From the NCBI GenBank assembly GCA_024684375.1, contig JAIKWZ010000051.1:62001-126000 (forward strand): 64,000 bases of DNA, in the 5' to 3' direction. The position numbers and the translations under genes are program-made. This document shows, one piece after another, positions 22,128-29,305 of the stretch (the first letter of the stretch is position 1; every line of letters starts with the position of its first letter). This stretch comes from Clostridiales bacterium. GTDB taxonomy: Bacteria > Bacillota > Clostridia > Christensenellales > Aristaeellaceae. The notes beneath the pieces were generated by a model. The model was not told the origin of the DNA and searched no databases. It saw only the letters and a program-made list of their open reading frames with translations.

Positions 22128-23024
22128 ATGGGATTATTAGATTGGCTTCGCAGACGGAGAGAGGAAGCCGAAGAGGGCGCATACGAAGCGTTTGCCGAGG
22201 AAACATGGGTAAACGGCGAGCAGGTCCCGAACGATGAGATAATCACGACGGGGGAGGGCGAAGGCGACCTTCCCACTCTGCGTAAGGGTGACAGGGGGGA
22301 CGAAGTCAAACTCCTCCAGGAGACGCTGATCGCCCTGGGCTTCAGCTGCGGCAAGGCGGGCGCTGACGGGATATTCGGCAGCGGCACCAAGGCCGCCGTA
22401 AAGGATTATCAGAAAGCCCACGCACTGGGCGCGGACGGGGTAGTCGGACGGCAGACCTGGACGGCGCTGGGGCTGATGGAGCCTCAGGTGTACGCGGACG
22501 GGACACAGCCTCCGGACTTCAAGCAATATGATAAGCGCTGGGCGGGAAAGATGTACTCGTCACACGGGGACAAAAAGCAAACCATGAAATCTTCCGGCTG
22601 CGGGCCGACAGCCATGGCGGACATAGTGGCGGCGTGGTGGGACAGGAACGTAACGCCCTACGAGCTGGCGCTCAAGTCCCTGGACTGGGGCACGCGGACG
22701 AAGAACAGCGGCACCGCGAGCACATTCTTCCGCAAGGTGCAGGCGGAGTATAAGGCCGGCAAATACCTGACCCGTACCAGCCTGGACGACGCCATACAGT
22801 GCCTTCAGGAAGGCGGGCTGGTGGTGTGCTGCTTCGGGGCCGGTACGAAGGGGAAACCAGGGTACCGGAAATGGACCAAAGGCGGGCACTATGCCTGTAT
22901 TTGGAAGTACGACGGCACCTACTTCCATATCAACGACCCGGCCAGCGCGGCGAGCGCACGGGCGAAGGGCACGCGGACGGAAGTGGCGAACACCAGAAAA
23001 GGCTTTTACTTGTTCTGGAGGTAG
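22128..23024 (+). CDS. Endolysin: peptidoglycan-binding domain plus C39-like peptidase
   Basis: The 298-aa protein has a charged N-terminus, a PG_binding_1 domain (about 50-115, LRKGDRGDEVKLLQETLIALG, GADGIFGSGTKAAVKDYQ) and a papain-like C39-type domain (about 130-298). Likely catalytic residues are C158 (SSGCGPTAM), H254 (GGHYACI) and N269/D270 (HINDP). It would cut peptide cross-links of the host wall. No signal peptide is visible, so export would need the holin. It sits unusually between the MuF gene and the capsid genes. Confidence 0.9.
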   Translation: MGLLDWLRRRREEAEEGAYEAFAEETWVNGEQVPNDEIITTGEGEGDLPTLRKGDRGDEVKLLQETLIALGFSCGKAGADGIFGSGTKAAVKDYQKAHALGADGVVGRQTWTALGLMEPQVYADGTQPPDFKQYDKRWAGKMYSSHGDKKQTMKSSGCGPTAMADIVAAWWDRNVTPYELALKSLDWGTRTKNSGTASTFFRKVQAEYKAGKYLTRTSLDDAIQCLQEGGLVVCCFGAGTKGKPGYRKWTKGGHYACIWKYDGTYFHINDPASAASARAKGTRTEVANTRKGFYLFWR

Positions 23025-23029
23025 CGGGC

Positions 23030-23386
23030 ATGAAGATAGAAGAAGTAACGTGGGGCGGGCTTATCGCGGCGGTGGCGATCATATTGCTGTTGATAGGCAT
23101 CTATAACACAGTCATGACCGCACTCAAAAACCACAGAGAGGAAGCAAAGCGTAAACGCGCTCCGGTAGAGAAACTGGAGGGCAGGGCGGACGCTACAAGT
23201 GAGATGCTGAAACAGCACGAGCAGATGTTACAGTCGGACAAGGAACGATTGAACGCCATGGAGGAACAGCAGCGCATCATGCTTCGGGCAATGGTCGCCA
23301 TGCTGTCCCATGAGATAAACGGCAACTCCACCGATAAGCTCCAGGCGAGCATGGTGGAGATCCAGAATTACCTGATATCCAAGTAG
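23030..23386 (+). CDS. Membrane-anchored coiled-coil protein, possible lysis accessory
   Basis: The 118-aa protein has an N-terminal transmembrane helix (GGLIAAVAIILLLIGIYNTVM) and then a long coiled coil (about 50-105). It lies between endolysin and holin, which suggests a holin-like, antiholin or spanin-type role in lysis timing. The ATG is five bases after the endolysin stop, with GGAGG inside the endolysin end. Confidence 0.65.
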   Translation: MKIEEVTWGGLIAAVAIILLLIGIYNTVMTALKNHREEAKRKRAPVEKLEGRADATSEMLKQHEQMLQSDKERLNAMEEQQRIMLRAMVAMLSHEINGNSTDKLQASMVEIQNYLISK

Positions 23387-23397
23387 GGAGGTTAAAC

Positions 23398-23730
23398 ATG
23401 AATATCGACCTGACACCCATTTTCCAGGCTATCATTATGCTGGCGGCGGGACTTATTACCTACAAATTGGTGCCGTGGATCAAATCCAAGACGACCCAGC
23501 AACAGCAACAGAATATCCAGGCGGCATACCGTATTTTCATCATGGCGGCAGAGCAGATCTATGGCGCGAACCATGGACCGGAAAAATTGCAGTATGTTGT
23601 GGACGGGCTGCGGGCGCGCGGTTACGATGTGGATGTGCCTACAATCGAGGCATTGGTAATGGAACTGTTCAACTACGATCCGTTTGGAGCGATCGGGGAG
23701 ACCGAGGACGGGAAGCGCGAGGCCGAATGA
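23398..23730 (+). CDS. Phage holin (LL-H type)
   Basis: The 110-aa protein has an N-terminal membrane helix (IFQAIIMLAAGLITYKLVPWI) followed by a QQQQQ-rich helical tail with RIFIMAAEQIYGANHG and TIEALVMELF. This matches the phage_holin_LLH family. It would open the membrane for the endolysin. GGGAGG precedes the ATG. A terminator follows. Confidence 0.85.
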   Translation: MNIDLTPIFQAIIMLAAGLITYKLVPWIKSKTTQQQQQNIQAAYRIFIMAAEQIYGANHGPEKLQYVVDGLRARGYDVDVPTIEALVMELFNYDPFGAIGETEDGKREAE

Positions 23731-23752
23731 CCGCCTGAAAACCGTTTGAAAG

Positions 23753-23777
23753 AGCAGACCCTCCGGTCTGCTTTTTT
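23753..23777 (+). terminator. Terminator after the lysis genes
   Basis: AGCAGACC/GGTCTGCT stem with CTCC loop and T6. Confidence 0.85.
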
Positions 23778-23873
23778 GATACCAATTCGCCGGGAGGCGT
23801 AAAACCCGGGCACACAATTTTTTGACGGCGGAAGCGACCCGCGTAAACAAAGCGTAGTCGGAAAGGAAGCAAT

Positions 23874-24407
23874 ATGAAACGTGAGGATCTGAAGAGCTGG
23901 GGCGTGGCTGACGACATCATCGACAGGATCATGGCCCAGAACGGACGGGACATCGAATCGGCCAAGGGGGAGGCGGAGAGCGTGAGGCTTTCGGCTTCGA
24001 AGAAGGACGAGGAGATCGCTTCGCTCAAAAAGGCGGTGAGCGAGTGGGAAGACAAGTACAACAAATCCGCCAAGGAGGCCACTGAACAGCTGGCCAGGCA
24101 GAAGACGGCCTATGAGCGGGAAAAGGCGACTGACGCGTTTTTCAAGGGCGTGGAGTTTTCCTCCGCGCTGGCGCGTGAATCGGCCATAAGCCGCTTTAAC
24201 CAGAAGGCGTTCGAGCTGAAGGACGGCAAGTTCGACGGTGCGGACGACTGGCTGAAAGCGCTCAGGAAAGAAGCGCCGGAGGCGTTCAAGGCCCAGCAGC
24301 AGCCGGGCAAGCCCAGCTTCACGAACCCCATGAATCCGGCAGCGGGACAGCAGCAGAATTTAGATCCGTTCGCTTTCCGCTTTGACCATGTAAGAGAAAA
24401 CAAGTAG
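23874..24407 (+). CDS. Capsid scaffold protein (phage GP20-type)
   Basis: The 177-aa protein is a long coiled coil (about 30-90) with the family start KREDLKSWGVADDIIDRIM and an ESAISRFNQKAFELKDGKFDGADDWLK segment, and a Gln/Pro-rich end. It directly precedes the major capsid gene. It guides shell assembly and is not expected in mature particles. Confidence 0.85.
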   Translation: MKREDLKSWGVADDIIDRIMAQNGRDIESAKGEAESVRLSASKKDEEIASLKKAVSEWEDKYNKSAKEATEQLARQKTAYEREKATDAFFKGVEFSSALARESAISRFNQKAFELKDGKFDGADDWLKALRKEAPEAFKAQQQPGKPSFTNPMNPAAGQQQNLDPFAFRFDHVRENK

Positions 24408-24425
24408 AAGGGAGAACATAACAAC

Positions 24426-25643
24426 ATGCCTACCAATTACGCATCCATGTACGCGAGAAGCCTTTCTCAGCAGTACCCCTATGTGCTGCGTTTCGGCGCT
24501 CTGTACGCCCGCAACCAGGAAGGCGACTACCGCTGGACCACCGCCCACACCGTGGAAGTGCCCAGCGTACAGGTGACCGGCCGTGTTGACGGCAGCCGCT
24601 CCTCTTTCTTTGACAGAGTGCAGCGCCATTCCAACACCTGGACCAGCCTGACCCTCCGCAATCACAGGATATGGAGCGACTTCATCCATCCCCGAGATAT
24701 CGCTGAGACCAATGAAGCGCTGTCCATCCAGAACATCACCCAGGTGATGAACCAGACCGAGAAGTTCCCCGAGAAGGACAAGTACCTCCTCTCCACCGTA
24801 TACGCGGACTGGATGAAGGAGCGCGTGCCCATAAGCGACACGCTGACCTCCGCCAACATCCTTCCCTATTTCGACAAGATGATGGAGGCCATGACCGAGA
24901 GGAACGTGCCTCTTGCGGGCCGCCTCCTGTATATCACGCCTCCCGGGAACACTCTGCTTAAGAACGCCACCGCCTGGGCCAGGAACCAGTCCATCAACGG
25001 TTCCGCCGAGATGGCCGTGCAGAGAGCGCTTTCCTATCTGGACAGCGTGAAGGTGGAGGAAGTGCCCTCCGACATCATGTGGAGCAAGTTCGATTTCACC
25101 GTCGGCGCGGTCAAGGCGGGCGACGCCAAGAAGGTACAGATGTTCCTGGTCCATCCCAGCGCCGTGATCACTCCCGAAAACTACGACTTCGCGCAGCTCG
25201 ATCCGCCTTCCGCGGGCAGCCAGGGCAAGTATGAGTACTTCGAGGAGAGCTTTGAGGACGTATTCATTCTGCCCGGCAAGGTGGACGGCATCGAGTTCCT
25301 TGTGGCCGGCATGTCCAGCGGCAGCGCCACCTTCAGCACCGCGGCCAGCACCGCCGCCGATGCCCAGACCGGCGACTTCAAGGTCACCATCTCCGCGCCC
25401 ACCGGCAACAATCTGCTGCCCGGCAGCCGCTACTTCTACAAGGAGCAGGCCTCCACGGCTCCCGCCGCCCTGGCTTACGGCGAGAACGCCGCCAACACCT
25501 CCGGCTGGACCGAGTTCGACGGCGCGGCTACCACCATCCTGAACGCCACCAACGGCCATAAGCTGACCCTTCTGGTGTGCGACGCGAACGGACGTGTGTA
25601 CGCCTCCGGCAACGGCAATATCACCAGCAAGACGTCTGGTTAA
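24426..25643 (+). CDS. Major capsid protein
   Basis: The 405-aa protein fits an HK97-fold capsid: extended N-arm, DRVQRHSNTWTSLTLRNHRIW, HPRDIAETNEALSIQNITQV, ITPPGNTLLKNA, then VKVEEVPSDIMW. After about residue 290 there is a low-complexity Ala/Thr/Ser linker and a beta-rich end, likely an Ig-like surface decoration. Codon choice is biased towards C-ending codons (TCC, ACC, CCC), more than in its neighbours, consistent with high expression. Confidence 0.92.
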   Translation: MPTNYASMYARSLSQQYPYVLRFGALYARNQEGDYRWTTAHTVEVPSVQVTGRVDGSRSSFFDRVQRHSNTWTSLTLRNHRIWSDFIHPRDIAETNEALSIQNITQVMNQTEKFPEKDKYLLSTVYADWMKERVPISDTLTSANILPYFDKMMEAMTERNVPLAGRLLYITPPGNTLLKNATAWARNQSINGSAEMAVQRALSYLDSVKVEEVPSDIMWSKFDFTVGAVKAGDAKKVQMFLVHPSAVITPENYDFAQLDPPSAGSQGKYEYFEESFEDVFILPGKVDGIEFLVAGMSSGSATFSTAASTAADAQTGDFKVTISAPTGNNLLPGSRYFYKEQASTAPAALAYGENAANTSGWTEFDGAATTILNATNGHKLTLLVCDANGRVYASGNGNITSKTSG

Positions 25644-25803
25644 TCAAAATGCCTCTGCGACGCATTTTGATTAGTTAGGGAACGCTTTCCCCTGAAATCC
25701 TTCGGGATTTCCGGGCGTGGAAAGCGCAGGGAAAGAATTATCGCTCCCGGGCGGCAAGCTGCCCTCCGCTATAATTCAGTCCTCAGACCGGCAAAGCCGG
25801 TCT
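25643..25803. repeat. Chain of stem-loops after the major capsid gene
   Basis: Four hairpins follow one another. 25643-25671 has a 10-bp stem ATCAAAATGC/GCATTTTGAT. 25683-25726 has CGCTTTCC/GGAAAGCG enclosing GAAATCC/GGATTTC. 25735-25777 has GAATTAT/ATAATTC enclosing GGGC/GCCC. 25785-25803 has AGACCGGC/GCCGGTCT. None has a long T run. No reading frame is evident. They may stabilise the capsid mRNA or be inserted repeats. Confidence 0.7.
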
Positions 25804-25816
25804 TGCGGATCATAAT

Positions 25817-25857
25817 GGAACGGATTGCCACGCTGCCAACGGCGGCTCACAATGACG
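25817..25857. repeat. Palindromic repeat element, copy 5 (intergenic)
   Basis: GGAACGGATTGCCACG, stem GCTGCC/GGCGGC (imperfect), CTCACAATGACG. It ends 16 bases before the connector gene and is the most diverged copy. Confidence 0.75.
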
Positions 25858-25873
25858 GGGGAAAGGAACGACT

Positions 25874-26263
25874 ATGTATCTGACACTGGAAGAGTATGAG
25901 GCGCTTACGGGGGAAGTGTTTGAAGACAATACCCTGTACGGACGTCTGGAATACCGGGCGCGCAAGCGTGTGGACGATGCCACCTTCGGGAGGCTCAAGG
26001 CTGACGATCCCGTAAGGGAGGCGGTCAAGCGCCTTATGGCGGAGCTGATCGGCGTTTATTCCTCCGAGGGAGAGACGGCTGCCGGAAGCGGTATCGCCTC
26101 CACGTCTAACGACGGGGTCAGCGTGTCTTATGTTTCCCCCGAACAGGCGGATAAAGCGCGGGCGGCCCGGGAGAAAGACCTTATACGCCTGTACCTGGAA
26201 GACGAGAAAACGCCTGACGGGTACAGCGTGCTTTCGAGGTGGGCGTATGCGGACTTATCCTGA
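25874..26263 (+). CDS. Head-tail connector protein (gp6-like)
   Basis: The 129-aa protein begins MYLTLEEYEALTGEVFED and has a helical core (AVKRLMAELIGVYSSEG) and a final LEDEKTPDGYSVLSRWAYADL. This is the typical small adaptor that docks beneath the portal ring. Position directly after the capsid gene agrees. Confidence 0.8.
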   Translation: MYLTLEEYEALTGEVFEDNTLYGRLEYRARKRVDDATFGRLKADDPVREAVKRLMAELIGVYSSEGETAAGSGIASTSNDGVSVSYVSPEQADKARAAREKDLIRLYLEDEKTPDGYSVLSRWAYADLS

Positions 26264-26639
26264 GTACTGGAACGAGACGGTCACGCTGTACACCAGGAGC
26301 GTGGGTTCGGACGGGCTGGCAACGTGGACCAGTACCGTGTATCAGGGCTGTTTCTGGCAGCACAGGAGCGCCCTGAGCACGGGGGACGGGCGGCATCTGG
26401 GCGTGGAAAAGCTCATATGCCGCTTCCGTGTGCCCGCGCCTGCGGTGAAGCCGGGGGATATCGTCATAAGAGGAGAGATCAACAGCGGAATCGACGAGTA
26501 CACGGAGGGACAGCGCTCAGCGGACCTCCTGAAAAGTCATACGGGGAATGGTTTTACTGTGACCGCCACCCATGACAATACCGGCCGGACAGCCATGATC
26601 CCGCACCTGTACGCGGAAGGAGCGGCGTATGAAACTTGA
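26247..26639 (+). CDS. Head completion/stopper-like protein
   Basis: The 130-aa beta-rich protein (EYWNETVTLYTRSV, YQGCFWQHRSALSTGDG, PGDIVIRGEINSGIDEYT) occupies the position of the head closure or stopper protein in siphophages. It overlaps the connector gene by 17 bases and the next gene by 11. Confidence 0.7.
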   Translation: MRTYPEYWNETVTLYTRSVGSDGLATWTSTVYQGCFWQHRSALSTGDGRHLGVEKLICRFRVPAPAVKPGDIVIRGEINSGIDEYTEGQRSADLLKSHTGNGFTVTATHDNTGRTAMIPHLYAEGAAYET

Positions 26640-27072
26640 GGTGCACGGCGACTTTGAACCGATTTTGCACAGGTTATCCACAATCGGGGACATCAGCGCA
26701 AAAGCACGCCTGTTCGCGCATGAACGCTTTCGGGCTTACATGGAGCCGTATGTGCCCATGCGGGAAGGGATACTCATGGCCGGTGTGGACGTAACGCCTG
26801 AGTATGTGTGGTACAAATCGCCTTACGCTCATTACCAGTACGAAGGCGAGGTCTACGGGCCGAACATCCCGGTCAGGGACGCGGACGGGAACATCATACG
26901 CTGGTTTTCCCCACCCGTAAAGCAGCCCACGGGCCGTGCCATAAGATACAGCACCGACCTTCATCCACTGGCGCAGGCCCACTGGGACGAAGGCGCCATG
27001 GCGGCGCACCAGGGAGACCTGGAAGATGAGATCGCGGCGTTTATCGAAAGGGAGGAAATGCACTATGCCTGA
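26629..27072 (+). CDS. Minor capsid / neck protein (Minor_capsid_2-like)
   Basis: The 147-aa protein has YMEPYVPMREGILMAGVDV, YVWYKSPYAHYQYEGEVYG and HWDEGAMAAHQGDLEDEI, as seen in the minor capsid family that fills the tail-completion (HK97 gp10-like) slot. It acts in head-tail joining. Confidence 0.75.
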   Translation: MKLEVHGDFEPILHRLSTIGDISAKARLFAHERFRAYMEPYVPMREGILMAGVDVTPEYVWYKSPYAHYQYEGEVYGPNIPVRDADGNIIRWFSPPVKQPTGRAIRYSTDLHPLAQAHWDEGAMAAHQGDLEDEIAAFIEREEMHYA

Positions 27073-27532
27073 CATAAGATACGCCGCGACGCTGGCGTTT
27101 CTCAAGCAATGCCCGGCTCTGAGCGGCCTGTTGGGTTTTGAAGCGGCAGCGGGCGGAAACATACGCGTGCTCACTCAGGGGACGAGCGCAGCGAACAACC
27201 GCAAATACATCGACGGGAGCGAGGGCCGGGCCTTCGATTTCGTGATCGAGTTTTACAAACCCCTGAACACCTTGCCGTATATCGCGGAAAGGGGTGAGGG
27301 CAACCAGAACCTCAAGGGCGTGCTGGACGTGCAGGAGCTGATCAGCTGGCTGGATGACATGCGCCGGGAAGGGACGGAGCCCGATTTTGGGGACAAGTGC
27401 GTCATTGACGACGTGAAGTCCCTGAACAATGAGCCCGTGCTGGCGTGGGTGGACACCCAAAAGACGCCGCCCATCGCCAAATACACGGTAACGGTAAGGG
27501 TGGAATACACTGACTACACCAACAGCATTTAG
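27065..27532 (+). CDS. Tail terminator-like minor structural protein
   Basis: The 155-aa protein (AATLAFLKQCPALSGLLGFE, GVLDVQELISWLDDM, YTVTVRVEYTDYTNSI) fits the Minor_capsid_3/tail terminator slot before the major tail protein. Its final beta strand is typical. It overlaps the previous gene by eight bases. Confidence 0.7.
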   Translation: MPDIRYAATLAFLKQCPALSGLLGFEAAAGGNIRVLTQGTSAANNRKYIDGSEGRAFDFVIEFYKPLNTLPYIAERGEGNQNLKGVLDVQELISWLDDMRREGTEPDFGDKCVIDDVKSLNNEPVLAWVDTQKTPPIAKYTVTVRVEYTDYTNSI

Positions 27533-27566
27533 GGCGGCATTGCCGCGCCTATGAAAGGAGAACATA

Positions 27567-28127
27567 ATGGCTTACGCAATCACTACTCCGGCCGGAAAGC
27601 GCACCGAGCGCAAAATGCTCATCACCGTGGCGGCATGGACCGAAGGCTCCACCGCCAAGGCGTGCATACTGGGGACCCGCACCGAGGACAGCTCCATCGA
27701 GTTCAACCCCGATGTGGAGACCACTACCGACATCCTTGGCATCAACTACACGGATGTCAACAAGACCCAGCCCCAGCAGACCTTTGATCCCGCCTACGTT
27801 CTCGGCGGCGACGATTTTATGGCCTACATGAACGAGGCGGCGCTTAAGAACGACATCAACGCCTACAACGGCGCGTTTGACGTTTACGTGGTGGCCGCGT
27901 ACTACTCCGAGACCACCGGCACCGGCAGCAGCGCCGCCACCGCTTACAGGACTGTGAAGCATGCGGGCTGCTCCATCATTCCTCAGTCCATGGGCGGCGA
28001 CAGCTTTGTGGGCATGCCCTTTGATGTCTATTTCTCCAACAACATCACCATGGGCAGCGTGAGCGGTATCGACAGGACCACTCTGCTGGCGATCGGCACC
28101 AACTTCACCGCGGACAGCGACGACTAA
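27567..28127 (+). CDS. Major tail tube protein
   Basis: The 186-aa protein (KMLITVAAWTEGSTAKACIL, EDSSIEFNPDVETTTDILG, GMPFDVYFSNNITMGSVSG) has the tail-tube pattern of one beta-sandwich with a long loop. C-rich codon use like the capsid gene suggests high expression. AAAGGAG is upstream. Confidence 0.85.
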   Translation: MAYAITTPAGKRTERKMLITVAAWTEGSTAKACILGTRTEDSSIEFNPDVETTTDILGINYTDVNKTQPQQTFDPAYVLGGDDFMAYMNEAALKNDINAYNGAFDVYVVAAYYSETTGTGSSAATAYRTVKHAGCSIIPQSMGGDSFVGMPFDVYFSNNITMGSVSGIDRTTLLAIGTNFTADSDD

Positions 28128-28137
28128 CCGGGGCAAC

Positions 28138-28190
28138 GGCGCGGGACGCCTCTCCACATACAAATATATGGGCGTTTCCGCGCCTTTTTT
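28138..28190 (+). terminator. Terminator after the major tail gene
   Basis: GGCGCGG/CCGCGCC stem with a long internal loop followed by T6. It would reduce expression of downstream tail genes relative to the tube protein. Confidence 0.6.
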
Positions 28191-28207
28191 GATTACAGGA
28201 GGATATT

Positions 28208-28654
28208 ATGGCAAATAGCATCAGTTTCGGGCTTAAAGCAAGAAAAGTGTTCAGCGTGGACGGGGACGAGAGCCGCTCTTTTGCGCTGGATCTCACTGAC
28301 ACGGGCATACTTGGCCGCTGGCATGAGATGGAGGACTGGTTCACTTCCGCAGATGAAAAAGCGCGGGACATCCTTAACAAAGCCGAGAGTGAGAACGGAA
28401 TACACGACATGAGCAAGGGCTTCCATGAGCTGGACAATGAGATCAAGGAAAAGCTCAACTACCTGTTCGACGCGGACGTATGCACACCAGTGGTGGGCAA
28501 CGGCGCGATAATAAGGGCGGTGGAAGGCCAGCCACTGTTCACGGTGATCATAAGCAACCTCCTTCCCCTGTACGAGAAGGAGATCGAGAGCGAGAACAAG
28601 AAGGCCCAGGCACGCATCGAAAAGCATACAGCCAAATATACGGGCAAGAAATAA
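28208..28654 (+). CDS. Tail assembly chaperone-like protein
   Basis: The 148-aa helical protein (SISFGLKARKVFSVDGDES, HDMSKGFHELDNEIKEKLN, PLFTVIISNLLPLYEKEI) lies between the tail tube and Gp15/tape measure genes, the position of gpG-type assembly chaperones. I saw no obvious frameshift product joining it to the next gene. Confidence 0.65.
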   Translation: MANSISFGLKARKVFSVDGDESRSFALDLTDTGILGRWHEMEDWFTSADEKARDILNKAESENGIHDMSKGFHELDNEIKEKLNYLFDADVCTPVVGNGAIIRAVEGQPLFTVIISNLLPLYEKEIESENKKAQARIEKHTAKYTGKK

Positions 28655-28672
28655 GCCTTACCGGGAGGCAGC

Positions 28673-29251
28673 ATGTTAAGCGCGTACTCATTGCCGGAGA
28701 CCCTGGAAGCGGGCGGCCAGACTTTGGCTGTACGTTCCCGGGGAGACTGGCGCGTGGTGATAGATGCCATGATCGCTCTTGGCGACCCAGAGCTCAAGGA
28801 ATCCGAACGGGCGTACGCCGCGCTGAACATATTCTATGCCGAAGATCCGGGAACGTTCAAAGACCCGGAGGCCGCGTTCAGGGCCATGAGCGAGTTCATG
28901 GACGCGGGGAGCCAGGAAGCGGAGAACGCTCCCAAGCGTCCGAAACTCATCGACTGGGAGACGGACGGCGCGCTGGTGGTGAGCGGAGTGAACAAAGTGC
29001 TGGGGCAGGAGATACGCGCCTTGCCTTACATGCACTGGTGGACGTTCATGGCCGCCTATATGGGCATAGGCGAAGGCGCGCTCTCCACCGTGGTCGGCAT
29101 ACGGGACAAACTGGCCCGAGGCAGAAAACTTGATAAGACGGAAAAAGACTTCAGGCGAGACAACCCCCAGTATTTCCAGATGGACAGGAAGGCGCTGAAA
29201 GCGGGACGCGATATGCTTTTGGAGCTTTGGGGAGAGGAACCAAGCGAATAA
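28673..29251 (+). CDS. Phage Gp15-family tail protein
   Basis: The 192-aa protein matches the Gp15 family (YSLPETLEAGGQTLAVRSRG, AYAALNIFYAEDPG, PYMHWWTFMAAYMGIGEG). These proteins lie just before the tape measure in Gram-positive siphophages and probably act in its assembly, as the second tail chaperone. Confidence 0.8.
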   Translation: MLSAYSLPETLEAGGQTLAVRSRGDWRVVIDAMIALGDPELKESERAYAALNIFYAEDPGTFKDPEAAFRAMSEFMDAGSQEAENAPKRPKLIDWETDGALVVSGVNKVLGQEIRALPYMHWWTFMAAYMGIGEGALSTVVGIRDKLARGRKLDKTEKDFRRDNPQYFQMDRKALKAGRDMLLELWGEEPSE

Positions 29252-29262
29252 GGACGAATACA

Positions 29263-29286
29263 GGGCGGGGGATACCCGCCCTTTTT
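29263..29286 (+). terminator. Attenuating terminator before the tape measure
   Basis: GGGCGGG/CCCGCCC stem and T5, within the short gap between Gp15 and the tape measure. Confidence 0.7.
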
Positions 29287-29305
29287 GCATAAAGGAGACA
29301 AGGAC

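Noticed and set aside
24360..25559. 399-codon minus-strand frame opposite the major capsid gene
   Set aside because: Gly/Val/His-rich, antisense to a highly biased structural gene; no start signal.
28208..29251. Programmed frameshift between the two tail chaperone genes
   Set aside because: The first gene ends normally and the second has its own start. No slippery heptamer was found near the end of the first.
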